DNA of 64,000 bases from Acidobacteriota bacterium. GTDB lineage: Bacteria > Acidobacteriota > Terriglobia > Acidiferrales > UBA7541. This document shows positions 24,212-33,918 of the stretch, piece by piece. A model generated the notes under the pieces. The model made no database searches. It was not told the DNA's origin and saw only the letters and a list, made by a program, of their open reading frames with translations. Both the position numbers and the translations under genes were made by a program. The stretch lies in NCBI GenBank assembly GCA_013289855.1, contig JABCZD010000014.1, positions 1 through 64,000 on the forward strand, read 5' to 3'. Within the stretch, counting starts at the first letter, position 1. The number at the start of each line of letters is the position of its first letter.

Positions 24212-26813
24212 CTTTCGATGGATTTCCCAGATGAAAAGGTTGGCGTGCGAGTTTGTTGTACTGCTTGTCGAATTCTTTTATGGATAGATACTGATTCTTG
24301 CCGACATTGGTGAAGGTCTGCACGGTCTTGCTCGTTGGCCACGAAATTTCCAGGTTTTCAATCGTGGCAGAGTTGCCTAGGCCGATGTGCTGTTCGAGCG
24401 GCGAAGAGCCGAACGAACCGCCACTGCTTACCCAGCGATAGATGGAGCGTTTCTCCTGGCCTTTGTTGCGCACGGTTACCTTGATACACGCGCCGATGGC
24501 GGCACGGTTGGTTTTTACACCGATCAGTTTCACGCTGATCCAGTCGTTGGCGTTTCCGGGGTTCGCGAAAAGGCGGAAGACGTGGCTGTCGCCGGGCGTC
24601 GCTCCGCCCACTTCCTCTAGAATCGCTTCATGACCGCTTCGATCGATATCCGCGAATGCGACACCATGGCCTTTGTGGAGTTCGCCGGTGCCCGAAGACG
24701 CGGTGACATCGACGAAATATTTGCCGTCGTGATTGCGCAGCAGGACGTTGGGCACCAGCGAGCCCAGCGAGGGACTGCCGGTGCCAAGGTAAATGTCGAG
24801 AAAACCGTCGTTATCGATATCACCGAAGTTCGCGCCCATAGGCATGAAGCCTTTTTCCAGGCCGACTTCCTGCGACACATCCTGAAAATTTCCATTGCCC
24901 AGATTTTTATAGAGTTTCAGTGTCGGGCCATTGTTGGGCGCGCCGGTGTAGGTGCGAAGTGTTTCGTCCACGGAGATGGAGTATCCGCCAACGAATAGGT
25001 CCGGCAAGCCGTCGTTGTTGTAGTCGAAAAACCAGGTGGCGAAGGATTGTCCGGGACCGGTGACGCCGGCTTGCTCGGAGACCTCGCTGAATGTGTTGTC
25101 GTGATTGTTGTGGTACAGGAAATTTCGGCCGAGATTGGAAACGTAAAAATCCACATAGCCATCGCCATCATAGTCGGCGGCGGCTATTCCCTTGGTGAAA
25201 GCGATTTGATCGATGCCCGCGGAGTGCGAAATGTCTTCAAACGTGCCGTCGCCCTTATTGAGGAAGAGATGGCTCGGGCCGTTTTCGTTGCCGACAAAAA
25301 GATCGAGCAGGCCATCGTTATTGATGTCCGCCCATACGGCGGTCTGCGTGGCGACGGCCACTTGGCCAATGCCGCTGGCGTCGGTGACGTCGGTGAATGT
25401 TCCGTTGCAATTGTTCCGTAGCAGGGACAATCGTTGCGGGCCTTCCCACGCGCCGCGCAGCATCAGGATATCGAGGCAGCCATCGTTATTGAAGTCCGTT
25501 TGAATGATGTTGAGAGCGCCCAATTGATCGGAGAGGTGAGCCTCGGCGGTCTTGTCGGTGAAGGTGCCATTTCCATTGTTGCGGAAAAAGTGCATCGGTG
25601 CGCACATGTCGAAACTGGAGGTCACTACGTCGAGCAAGCCGTTGTTCTCAAAGTCGTCGACGATTAGTCCGCCGGACATGGCGAAAAGGTTTAACCCAGC
25701 CTCCGGCGCGACGTCTACGAATCGGCCCACATCTTCCTTGGATTCGAACAGCGAAGGCGGCAAGAGGTAATTCGGTGGAACACTCGCAGGGTATTTTCCC
25801 GCGGTCATGTACGCCAGGTTCAGCAACCACTTCACATCCAGCTCGCCGGGCTTTTCTTCCAGGTATTTCTGAAAATGGGCGATGGCTCTTTCGGAGTTGA
25901 GAGTGTTTTTGAATGCTGAACCGGGCCACATGGGAAACAGGCAGCGCACGCCAGGCGCGCGATAAATGTCGTTATCCATTTCTGACTTGTGCAAATACAT
26001 GATGCCGAGTGTTTCTTCCATTTGCGCAAGTTGTTCCGGGGCCGCTGATTGCGCTAATTGATAGGCTTGCTCGAATTCCAAAAGCGCCGCATCCATTCTT
26101 CCCTCGTAGGCGTACAACTCGGCAAGAAAATAGTGCAATTCGAGCACGTCCATAGGGCTACGCGATTTAAGCGCGGCTTGATTTTGGGGCGCCAGAACTT
26201 TTTCCATGTGCGCGATCGCGCCAGCGAGTGATCCCTTGCGGGCGTCGCAGGCCTTGTGTGGGTCCATCGCCCAATCGTCCGGCTTGGGATACTGCCGCAG
26301 GGCTTCTTCGGCTTCCGGCAAGCCAGAGACTAGCAGCATTTGTTTTACGCTGCCACGCGCGGCTAGGGCCAGCGTGCCTTCGGAATCGGCATGCCCGGCG
26401 CCCGCGGAGGGAGCGGCCATTATTTTCAAGATGGCAAAGCCTTCGGGTATTTGCGCCACTTCGCTGACCTCTCCGGGCGCAAGATGTTGCAGCGCGTCGC
26501 GCAGTTCGGCGCGAAGCTCGGCGGGGGAAAAGTTGCCCATGAAGCCGCCAGCGCTGGCCGTGGGATCGATGGATTTTTCTCTTGCGAGCGCGGCAAAGTC
26601 TTCGCCGTTTTTTAGCCGTTGCAGAATTTGCTCCGCACCTTGCCGCGAAGGCACCACGATTATTTCCAGGGGCGTTTCCGAGTGGAGCGCGTCGGAAGAG
26701 GTAGTTGTCGAAGCGGATGGCGGAGCGCCCTGAGCGGCGGCGGGGGGCGTCGAGATGAAAAAGAGGGCAACTGCTGCGAAAGACAGGCCCACGCTGGCGA
26801 AACGTCCCGGCAT
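24144..26813 (-). CDS. PPIase (parvulin)-FG-GAP/VCBS-UnbV (CRTAC1-type) secreted protein
   Basis: 889 residues. Signal peptide to about residue 28. Residues about 45-133 form a parvulin-like rotamase domain (RQGAEQILQRLKNGEDFAAL, DPTASAGGFMGNFSP). A helical stretch with TPR-like pattern (LHYFLAELYAYEGRMDAALLEFEQAYQ in parts) follows at about 215-270. Then come multiple FG-GAP/VCBS blades with calcium-type loops such as DFENNGLLDVV, DFNNDGCLDIL, DINNDGLLDLF and DYDGDGYVDFY. An ASPIC/UnbV domain closes the protein (GVKTNRAAIGACIKVTV, SGGSFGSSPLEQHIGLG, EISWPTSKTVQTF). Likely an exported propeller-type binding protein; ligand unknown. The SCO gene follows with overlap. Confidence 0.82.
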   Translation of the reverse strand: MPGRFASVGLSFAAVALFFISTPPAAAQGAPPSASTTTSSDALHSETPLEIIVVPSRQGAEQILQRLKNGEDFAALAREKSIDPTASAGGFMGNFSPAELRAELRDALQHLAPGEVSEVAQIPEGFAILKIMAAPSAGAGHADSEGTLALAARGSVKQMLLVSGLPEAEEALRQYPKPDDWAMDPHKACDARKGSLAGAIAHMEKVLAPQNQAALKSRSPMDVLELHYFLAELYAYEGRMDAALLEFEQAYQLAQSAAPEQLAQMEETLGIMYLHKSEMDNDIYRAPGVRCLFPMWPGSAFKNTLNSERAIAHFQKYLEEKPGELDVKWLLNLAYMTAGKYPASVPPNYLLPPSLFESKEDVGRFVDVAPEAGLNLFAMSGGLIVDDFENNGLLDVVTSSFDMCAPMHFFRNNGNGTFTDKTAEAHLSDQLGALNIIQTDFNNDGCLDILMLRGAWEGPQRLSLLRNNCNGTFTDVTDASGIGQVAVATQTAVWADINNDGLLDLFVGNENGPSHLFLNKGDGTFEDISHSAGIDQIAFTKGIAAADYDGDGYVDFYVSNLGRNFLYHNNHDNTFSEVSEQAGVTGPGQSFATWFFDYNNDGLPDLFVGGYSISVDETLRTYTGAPNNGPTLKLYKNLGNGNFQDVSQEVGLEKGFMPMGANFGDIDNDGFLDIYLGTGSPSLGSLVPNVLLRNHDGKYFVDVTASSGTGELHKGHGVAFADIDRSGHEAILEEVGGATPGDSHVFRLFANPGNANDWISVKLIGVKTNRAAIGACIKVTVRNKGQEKRSIYRWVSSGGSFGSSPLEQHIGLGNSATIENLEISWPTSKTVQTFTNVGKNQYLSIKEFDKQYNKLARQPFHLGNPSKDVATKNVAGQHATTTQQSVSGQ

Positions 26814-26921
26814 GTCTAAACCGTACGCTTAGCAAAAGCGGCTTGTCTATGACAAATCGCGCCGACCGATGGCTTCGCTAAGCATAAAGGCGGTAAATGC
26901 CTATTTGATCGCGGAAGAAAT

Positions 26922-26997
26922 TGGCTGGGGCGGAAGGATTCGAACCTTCACCGGCCTCATTAACAGTGAGGTGCCCTACCAGTTGGACCACGCCCCA
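26922..26997 (-). tRNA. tRNA-Asn (GTT), CCA encoded
   Basis: Minus strand. Acceptor TGGGGCG pairs with CGCCCCA; D-stem GTCC/GGGC; anticodon arm CCTCA-CTGTTAA-TGAGG gives anticodon GTT; T-arm GAAGG-TTCGAAT-CCTTC. Discriminator is G, as expected for Asn, followed by a genomic CCA at 26922-26924. All stems pair fully apart from one G-T. Confidence 0.96.
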
Positions 26998-27452
26998 GCA
27001 GCGTCGGCGGCCGAGATGGCAGCACGTCACAAGGTAAGCTCCGCCGCAAAGCGAGGCGGCGAAGGGTAGTAATACGATAACACGGACGCGGGAATCCCGC
27101 CGAGAAGAAAAAGTGGGCCAGGGTTAGGGATGTGAGGATCCAACGCCGAACAAAGTGGAAATGCAGCCGGGGAAAGGCGCACGAAGCGAGAAATATGCTG
27201 GAAACAACGCCGAGCCAGGAAAGTTTGCGCAGTTGGATGCCTCGTTTCGAAATTTTCGAAATTATCGTTTTCTTGCTTGCGTATGCAGTCCGCGAAAACG
27301 AAATTTGTTTTTGGTGCGTGGTTGCATTCCCGAAAGTTTTGGTGGACACTAGCGCGTCACAGACGATCAGATGTGCTGGATGATCGAATGTGTCGAAGGC
27401 CGCAGCCGCCGAAATTATCGGGGCGGGCTGGCGATAAAAACGACAAACTGAT
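26998..27452. other. Intergenic region upstream of the act operon
   Basis: 455 bases without a convincing gene. It holds a tandem 9-bp repeat TTTCGAAAT x2 at 27245-27262, in an A+T-rich stretch that is a reasonable place for the operon promoter or an activator site. No clear -35/-10 pair was found. Confidence 0.5.
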
Positions 27453-28112
27453 ATGCCCCAGCTTTTTCACCGCAGCGCAAACTCCACCGCGAGGATAAGC
27501 ATCCTCGCCGTCGTGATTCTGGCGACGCTGGGCTTGACGGCAGTCTTGGGCGGGGTGCGTTCGCCGAATTTTACCAACCAGTATCTGACGCGGGACCAGC
27601 CGATCCAGTTCAGTCACAAGCATCACGCTGGTGATGATGGAATTGACTGCCGGTATTGCCACGCTGGCGTGGAGACCTCCGCGACGGCGGGAATTCCGCC
27701 CACTAAAACGTGCATGAATTGCCATTCGGTACTGTTCAACAACGTGGGCTATTTGGCCCCGGTGCGCGAAAGCTACAGCACGAATACGTCGATTCAATGG
27801 GTTAAGGTGCACCGGTTGGCAGACTATGTGTATTTCAATCACAGCATTCACGTGAACAAAGGTATTGGATGCTCGACCTGCCACGGGCAGGTAAATCAGA
27901 TGCCGTTGATGTTCCAGGCGAGCACGCTGCAGATGCAGTGGTGCCTCGATTGTCACCGCGATCCGGAAAAGAACCTGCGCGAAAAGAAAGACATTTTCAA
28001 TATGGACTGGAAGCCGGCACCGGACCAGGCGGAAAAAGGCAAGCTGCTGGCGGCGCAATACAATGTTCGTTCGGTGCGCGATTTGACGAGCTGTTCGACG
28101 TGTCATCGTTAG
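27453..28112 (+). CDS. actA: Alternative complex III subunit ActA, pentahaem cytochrome c
   Basis: 219 residues. One N-terminal helix (ISILAVVILATLGLTAVLGG) anchors or exports the protein; five CXXCH sites follow: CRYCH, CMNCH, CSTCH, CLDCH and CSTCH. This matches the multihaem c subunit of alternative complex III, which collects electrons from the iron-sulfur subunit on the outer face of the membrane. It is first in a 13-gene block of ACIII and oxidase genes. Some ACIII clusters carry longer or triheme variants; five haem sites is the commoner count. Confidence 0.93.
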   Translation: MPQLFHRSANSTARISILAVVILATLGLTAVLGGVRSPNFTNQYLTRDQPIQFSHKHHAGDDGIDCRYCHAGVETSATAGIPPTKTCMNCHSVLFNNVGYLAPVRESYSTNTSIQWVKVHRLADYVYFNHSIHVNKGIGCSTCHGQVNQMPLMFQASTLQMQWCLDCHRDPEKNLREKKDIFNMDWKPAPDQAEKGKLLAAQYNVRSVRDLTSCSTCHR

Positions 28113-28151
28113 TGCCAATGTGCCGCTGGATGGATTGATGGAATCGTTGCG

Positions 28152-31100
28152 ATGGATGGAATGAGCAAGCGCGAATTTATGGACGAGCATACGCACGAGC
28201 ATCACGACGCGCACGAACACGGACACGCCCACGACAACGAGTTGCGCATCCTGAGCGCGGCGACGGGCGCCGTGGCGAGTTCGGATGGCGCGTCAACGCC
28301 AAGCTCATCAACAGAGCGCACTCTCGATTTGGCCGCAGTCCGGACGAAATTGCATGCGAAAACCGGAAAGCAGTATTGGCGCTCGCTCGAAGAACTGGCG
28401 GAAGACCCGCACTTTGTAGAGTTGCTGCAGCGCGAATTTCCGCGGCAGGCGCCTTCGGAGTGGGACGAAGGGGTAGACCGGCGCGATTTTCTGAAGTTAA
28501 TGGCGGCCTCGCTGGCATTTGCGGGATTGTCGGGTTGCGGCATACCGCCGCGCGAAAATGTAGTTCCCTATGTGAAGCAGCCCGAAGGCCTGGTGCTCGG
28601 CAAGCCGCTGTTTTTTGCCACGGTGATGCCGTTTGGCGCGGACGCCATCGGCGTATTGGTGGAAAGTCACGAAGGGCGCCCGACCAAGATCGAAGGAAAT
28701 CCCGATCATCCCGCGAGTCTGGGCGGCACAAATGCTTTTGCGCAGGCGTCGATCCTGGATTTGTACGATCCGGACCGCGCCCAGATTACGCGGAATATTG
28801 GGGACATCCGGAGTTGGTCGCAGTTTGTAGACAGCGCGCAGGCCGAAGCCGCGACGATCAAAAGCACAAATGGCGCGAACTTCCGGATTTTGACCGGGAC
28901 GATTACTTCGTCGCTGGTGTTGTATCAGATTCAAGCGCTCTTAAAGCTGTATCCGCAAGCTAAATGGCATCAGTGGGAGCCGGCGGTCAGCGATGGCGCA
29001 CGCGAAGGCGCCAAGCAGGCGTTCGGGCGCTATTTGAATACCGTATATCGCGTGGAAAAAGCGGACGTGATTTTGTCGTTGGACGCCGACTTTCTGGCCA
29101 GCGGTCCGGGCAACGTGCGGTACATGAAGGACTTTTATCGCCGCCGGAAATTGAGCGGTCCAGACGGTGGCATGAACCGGCTGTACGTGGTGGAACCGAC
29201 GCCGACCGTAACCGGCTCGACTGCGGATCATCGTTTGCCGCTTCGCGCCTCCGATGTGGAACTTTTTGCGCGAGCGCTGGCCGCGAAATTAGGGTTGGCC
29301 GGTGGCGCAACATTTCCGAGCGCCGAGAAATGGCTCGCTGCAGTGGCCGCCGACCTGCAAAAACACCGCGGCGCTTCTCTGGTGGTGGCCGGCGAGCAGC
29401 AAAGTGCGGAAGTGCATGCGTTGGCGCACGCGATTAACGCGACGCTAGGCAACGCTGGGGTCACGGTTTTTCAGACTGAGCCGGTCGAAGCACAACCGGT
29501 GAATCATCTGCAGTCGATCACGGACCTCTGCGCGGATATGGACGCCGGGAAGGTGGACACGCTGCTGATCCTGGGCGTGAATCCTATCTACACCGCGCCG
29601 CACGATTTTGATTTCGTTTCGAAGATAAAGAAAGTACGCAATTCCGTGCACGTCAGCTCGCACTTTGACGAAACCTCGGCGTACACGCAGTGGCACGTTC
29701 CAGAGTCGCATTACTTGGAGACCTGGGGCGATGCGCGTGCCTTTGACGGCACGCTGAGCGTCATCCAGCCGCTGATTGCGCCTTTATATGCATCGCACTC
29801 GGCGCGAGAAGTTCTGGCGGCGTTTAGCGACAAACCCGGCGTTTCCGACTACGACGCGTTGCGTGAGAAGTTGAAAGCCGCCAATCCGGGTGCGGACTTT
29901 GAAAAGTTCTGGCGCGAGACTTTGAATGACGGCGTGGTGGCAAATTCGGCATTTGCGCCAGTTGCTGACGCGGCAAAATTCAGCCTGGCAAGTTTGCCGC
30001 CGGCGAAGGCAATACCAGCCGGCGAACTGGAATTTATTTTCCGACCCGATCCATCGATTTATGACGGGAGATTCGCCAACAACGGCTGGCTGCAGGAATT
30101 GCCGAAGCCGTTAACCAAGCTGGTGTGGGACAACGCCGCTCTCGTCAGCGCTAAGACCGCGGAGAAGTTAGAGTTGAATTACACGGTGGCCTCGCGCGGC
30201 GGTGAGCATGGGCAAGTGGTTTCGAATGTTGTCGACATATCTCTTTCGGACAGCAAAGTGACGGCGGCAATTTGGACTTTGCCGGGGCAAGCGGACGGTG
30301 TGGTAGTTCTGCCGCTGGGCTACGGACGCAGCCGCGCGGGATACACTGGCACGAACCGAGGATTTAACGCTTACGTGGTGCGCACCTCGCAGGCGCTGTT
30401 CACAGCTGGCGGCGGCACGATGAAGAAGACGGGCGCCGACTACCCGCTGGCTTGCACGCAATACCACTTCAACATGGAGGGCCGCCAGATCCTCGTGTCT
30501 GGAACGCTGCACGAGTATCAGCAAAACCCGAATTTTGCGCACGAGCACGACGAGAAACCGCCTTACGAGGATTCGCTCTACAAGCCGCAGGAATTTCCTT
30601 ACGCCGGAAAGCCCGCCTGGGCCATGGCCATCGATCTGAACAGCTGCAATGGCTGTAATGCTTGCGTGGTGGCCTGCCAATCGGAAAATAATATCCCGGT
30701 GGTTGGCAAAGATCAGGTGATGCGCGGCCGCGAAATGCATTGGATCCGCATCGACCGCTACTACACGAACTCGCTTTCGGCGACGGAGACCGGCAACAAA
30801 GAGACGGGTGACCCGTCGCAATACAATGAGTCGCTCGATAATCCCGAAACATTTTTCCAGCCGGTGCCTTGCCAGCAGTGCGAAAACGCGCCTTGTGAGC
30901 AGGTTTGCCCGGTGGGCGCCACGGTACACAGCTCTGAAGGCTTGAATGACATGGTGTACAACCGCTGCATCGGGACGCGGTATTGTTCGAACAACTGTCC
31001 CTACAAAGTGCGGCGATTTAATTTCTTGCGCTTCCAGGATTGGGAGACGCCGCAGCTGAAGCTGTTGCGCAATCCGGAAGTGACGGTGCGCAGCCGCGGA

Positions 31101-31385
31101 GTGATGGAAAAGTGCACCTATTGCGTGCAGCGCATCAGCAACGTTCGCATCGAGGCAGACAAACAAAATCGTCCGATTCGCGATGGCGAAATCGTTACCG
31201 CGTGTGAATCCGCGTGCCCGGCCGAAGCGATCGTCTTTGGCGACCAGAACGACCCCACCAGCCGCGTGGCAAAATTGAAAGCGCAGCAACGCAACTACAC
31301 CGTTCTTGGCGAGCTGAATGCGCGGCCACGCACCACCTATCTGGCCGCGGTGCGCAATCCTAATCCGGAGCTGGAGAAGGCATGA
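28152..31385 (+). CDS. actB: Alternative complex III subunit ActB (molybdopterin-like plus FeS)
   Basis: 1077 residues; ATG at 28152 or 28164. A His-rich stretch (HTHEHHDAHEHGHAHD) precedes a twin-arginine-type segment DRRDFLKLMAASLAFAG at about 110, as in other ActB proteins. The large middle part resembles complex iron-sulfur molybdoenzymes, though ActB is known to lack the cofactor. The C-terminal ferredoxin-like part has four cysteine sets: CNGCNACVVAC, CQQCENAPCEQVC, CIGTRYCSNNCPY and CTYCVQRI...CESACP. It relays electrons from quinol to the haems. The stop overlaps actC by four bases. Confidence 0.93.
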   Translation: MDGMSKREFMDEHTHEHHDAHEHGHAHDNELRILSAATGAVASSDGASTPSSSTERTLDLAAVRTKLHAKTGKQYWRSLEELAEDPHFVELLQREFPRQAPSEWDEGVDRRDFLKLMAASLAFAGLSGCGIPPRENVVPYVKQPEGLVLGKPLFFATVMPFGADAIGVLVESHEGRPTKIEGNPDHPASLGGTNAFAQASILDLYDPDRAQITRNIGDIRSWSQFVDSAQAEAATIKSTNGANFRILTGTITSSLVLYQIQALLKLYPQAKWHQWEPAVSDGAREGAKQAFGRYLNTVYRVEKADVILSLDADFLASGPGNVRYMKDFYRRRKLSGPDGGMNRLYVVEPTPTVTGSTADHRLPLRASDVELFARALAAKLGLAGGATFPSAEKWLAAVAADLQKHRGASLVVAGEQQSAEVHALAHAINATLGNAGVTVFQTEPVEAQPVNHLQSITDLCADMDAGKVDTLLILGVNPIYTAPHDFDFVSKIKKVRNSVHVSSHFDETSAYTQWHVPESHYLETWGDARAFDGTLSVIQPLIAPLYASHSAREVLAAFSDKPGVSDYDALREKLKAANPGADFEKFWRETLNDGVVANSAFAPVADAAKFSLASLPPAKAIPAGELEFIFRPDPSIYDGRFANNGWLQELPKPLTKLVWDNAALVSAKTAEKLELNYTVASRGGEHGQVVSNVVDISLSDSKVTAAIWTLPGQADGVVVLPLGYGRSRAGYTGTNRGFNAYVVRTSQALFTAGGGTMKKTGADYPLACTQYHFNMEGRQILVSGTLHEYQQNPNFAHEHDEKPPYEDSLYKPQEFPYAGKPAWAMAIDLNSCNGCNACVVACQSENNIPVVGKDQVMRGREMHWIRIDRYYTNSLSATETGNKETGDPSQYNESLDNPETFFQPVPCQQCENAPCEQVCPVGATVHSSEGLNDMVYNRCIGTRYCSNNCPYKVRRFNFLRFQDWETPQLKLLRNPEVTVRSRGVMEKCTYCVQRISNVRIEADKQNRPIRDGEIVTACESACPAEAIVFGDQNDPTSRVAKLKAQQRNYTVLGELNARPRTTYLAAVRNPNPELEKA

Positions 31386-32767
31386 GCGCCGCGCAACCAC
31401 CAGTAAACCATCCGGAGATTCGGCGTCTGGTACCGGTGCTCGCGCCGGGACACACCTACGAATCGGTAACGGAAAAAATCAGCGGTGTGGTGCTGACGCG
31501 GCCCCTGGGCTTGGGCTGGTTGGCTGGTTTCGCGCTGGCGTTTTCCCTATTAATGATGCTTACCGTGGCCGTCGCGTGGTTGATTGCTAAAGGCGTCGGA
31601 ATCTGGGGCATCAACATCCCGATCGGCTGGGGCTTCGCCATCGTCAACTTCGTGTGGTGGATCGGTATCGGCCACGCAGGGACGCTGATTTCCGCCATTT
31701 TATTTTTGCTGAATCAGAAATGGCGCACCTCCATCAACCGTTTCGCGGAAGCAATGACACTGTTCGCCGTGGCTTGCGCCGGTTTATTTCCGTTAATTCA
31801 CACTGGGCGCCCGTGGATGGCGTACTACATGTTTCCGTATCCCAGCACTATGGGGATTTGGCCGCAGTTCCGCAGCCCGCTCATTTGGGACGTCTTCGCG
31901 GTTTCGACGTACGGCACAGTGTCACTCCTCTTCTGGTTTGTGGGCCTGATTCCTGATCTTGCCACCCTGCGCGATCGCGCTCCGCACCAATGGCAACGGA
32001 TGATTTTTGGCGCGTTGGCCATGGGTTGGCGTGGCTCGGCGCGGCATTGGCACAGGTATCAGTCGGCGTATATGTTGCTTGCCGGATTGGCTACGCCGCT
32101 GGTGCTCTCCGTGCACACTGTAGTGAGTTTCGATTTCTCGGTGGCCATCGTTCCCGGCTGGCACACCACGATTTTTCCGCCATACTTCGTGGCCGGCGCG
32201 ATTTATTCCGGTTTTGCCATGGTCTTGACCATCGCCATTCCGCTGCGTGCCGCCTACGGTCTGCAGGATTTCATCACCATGCGGCACCTGGAAAATATGG
32301 CGAAGGTGATGCTGGCCACCGGCCTGATCGTGGCCTACGGCTACTTTTTCGAATGGTTCCTGGCGGGATACAGTGGCAACAAGTTCGATATGTTCCTGGT
32401 GCAACAGCGGTTTCACGGGCCGTATTCGCCATATTATTTCGCTTTGATTCTCTGCAACATTTTGACGCCGCAGTTGTTATGGATCCAGAAAGTCCGAAGG
32501 AATATTCCCGCACTGTTTGTGATGTCGCTGATCATCAACACGGGTATGTGGCTGGAACGTTTCGTGATCGTAGTGATCAGCCTGACGCGAGATTTTATGC
32601 CTTCCGCGTGGGGCCGCTACTCTGCGACGGTGTGGGATTACGCAACTTTCGTGGGCACTCTCGGCCTTTTCACCACGCTACTTTTCCTGTTCGCCAGGGC
32701 TTTGCCGGCGATTGCCATGGCTGAAATGCGCGAACTGGTGGCGCACCAGACCGAGGAACACGAGTGA
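31382..32767 (+). CDS. actC: Alternative complex III subunit ActC (NrfD-like)
   Basis: 461 residues with about ten membrane helices. The NrfD/PsrC family pattern is clear: WGFAIVNFVWWIGIGHAGTLISAILFL, HTGRPWMAYYMFPYPSTMGIWPQF (in parts) and FSVAIVPGWHTTIFPPYFVAGA. ActC carries a quinol-binding site and possibly proton paths in ACIII. ATGA overlap with actB indicates tight translational coupling. Confidence 0.94.
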   Translation: MSAAQPPVNHPEIRRLVPVLAPGHTYESVTEKISGVVLTRPLGLGWLAGFALAFSLLMMLTVAVAWLIAKGVGIWGINIPIGWGFAIVNFVWWIGIGHAGTLISAILFLLNQKWRTSINRFAEAMTLFAVACAGLFPLIHTGRPWMAYYMFPYPSTMGIWPQFRSPLIWDVFAVSTYGTVSLLFWFVGLIPDLATLRDRAPHQWQRMIFGALAMGWRGSARHWHRYQSAYMLLAGLATPLVLSVHTVVSFDFSVAIVPGWHTTIFPPYFVAGAIYSGFAMVLTIAIPLRAAYGLQDFITMRHLENMAKVMLATGLIVAYGYFFEWFLAGYSGNKFDMFLVQQRFHGPYSPYYFALILCNILTPQLLWIQKVRRNIPALFVMSLIINTGMWLERFVIVVISLTRDFMPSAWGRYSATVWDYATFVGTLGLFTTLLFLFARALPAIAMAEMRELVAHQTEEHE

Positions 32768-32780
32768 TGGAACGCAACTA

Positions 32781-33323
32781 ATGGAACAAAGGGCACAACT
32801 TTACGGCGTGATGGGTGAGTTTGAGACCGCGCATCAGCTTTTGCACGCTGCGGAGCAGGTGCGCGACGCCGGCTACAAGCATATGGACGCGTACGCGCCA
32901 TTCCCGGTAGAAGGGCTCTCGGAAGCGTTGGGGCTGGGGCGTAACTTGGTCCCGCTTGTGACGCTCCTGGGCGGTTTGGGCGGCGGTTTGGGCGGCTTTG
33001 GTTTTGAATATTGGGTGAACATTGTCAGCTACCCCATGAACATAGCCGGGCGGCCGCTGAACAGCTGGCCGGCGTTTATTCCCGTCACTTTTGAGTTGAC
33101 CGTGCTGGGAGCGGCGCTCTCGGCCGTCTTCGGGATGATTGCGCTGAATGGCTTGCCGCGGCCACATCATCCGGTTTTCAATGTGCACCGCTTTTTGCGC
33201 GCGTCGTCAGACAAGTTTTTCATTTGCATCGAAGCCACCGATCCGAAATTTAATTTGGCGGAGACGGCGCGATTTTTGCATGGCTTGAACGCCCAGCATG
33301 TGACCGAGGTGCAGGATGAGTAG
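32781..33323 (+). CDS. actD: Alternative complex III subunit ActD (DUF3341)
   Basis: 180 residues from ATG 32781, the first codon preserving the family N-terminus (LYGVMGEFETAHQLLHAAEQVRDAGYKHMDAY in parts). Two membrane helices and PFPVEGLSEALG mark DUF3341. It is a structural membrane subunit of ACIII. It ends eight bases inside actE. Confidence 0.92.
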   Translation: MEQRAQLYGVMGEFETAHQLLHAAEQVRDAGYKHMDAYAPFPVEGLSEALGLGRNLVPLVTLLGGLGGGLGGFGFEYWVNIVSYPMNIAGRPLNSWPAFIPVTFELTVLGAALSAVFGMIALNGLPRPHHPVFNVHRFLRASSDKFFICIEATDPKFNLAETARFLHGLNAQHVTEVQDE

Positions 33324-33918
33324 GGCCCGGCGTCATCTTACGCGCTTTCCTTTGCTGCTAGCGGCGAGCGCCTGCAGCGTGCTTTTCCTGGGCGGCTGCG
33401 ACCACTTGCATCAGGATATGGCCACGCAGCCCAAGTACCGGCCGCTATCGCCTTCGGATTTCTTCCGTGACGGCCGTTCGGAGCGCCCGCTGCTCGAAAA
33501 TACCGTGGCGCGAGGTTCGCTGGCCAACGACGAATTCGTGATTCCCAAGGATTCGAATGCCTTTCCGCTGGAGGTGGATCAAGCGCTGCTCGAACGCGGC
33601 CAGGAACGCTTCACCGCGTTTTGCACGCCGTGCCACGGGTTGCAAGGCGACGGCAACGGCATGGTGGCGTTGCGCGGCATGAAGCATCCGCCGAGTTACC
33701 ACATCGACCGTTTGCGTGAAGCGCCCAATGGATATTTTTACGACGTGATTACCAATGGTTTTGGGCAAATGTACAGCTACGGAGTACAAATCCCGCCACG
33801 CGATCGCTGGGCCATCGTGGCCTATGTGCGGGCGCTGCAACTCAGCCGCGATGCGCATGTTTCAGAATTGCCCGCGGAGTTGCGCGAAAAACTTTCTCAA
33901 GGAGATTCGGCGAAATGA
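33316..33918 (+). CDS. actE: Alternative complex III subunit ActE, monohaem cytochrome c lipoprotein
   Basis: 200 residues. The lipobox FLGGC puts the acylated cysteine at residue 28. One haem c site, FCTPCHG (Cys103, Cys106, His107), with a likely axial methionine in NGFGQMYSYG. In ACIII this subunit takes electrons from ActA and delivers them to the oxidase or a carrier. Overlaps with actD and actF fix it in the operon. Confidence 0.93.
   Translation: MSRARRHLTRFPLLLAASACSVLFLGGCDHLHQDMATQPKYRPLSPSDFFRDGRSERPLLENTVARGSLANDEFVIPKDSNAFPLEVDQALLERGQERFTAFCTPCHGLQGDGNGMVALRGMKHPPSYHIDRLREAPNGYFYDVITNGFGQMYSYGVQIPPRDRWAIVAYVRALQLSRDAHVSELPAELREKLSQGDSAK

Noticed and set aside
27845..27858. ATTCACGTGAAC in actA as a second parS site
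   Set aside because: Only the central 10 bases are palindromic and it encodes a conserved haem-protein segment (IHVNKG).
30168..31400. 410-codon minus-strand frame opposite actB
   Set aside because: Antisense to the conserved FeS domain; composition typical of a shadow frame.
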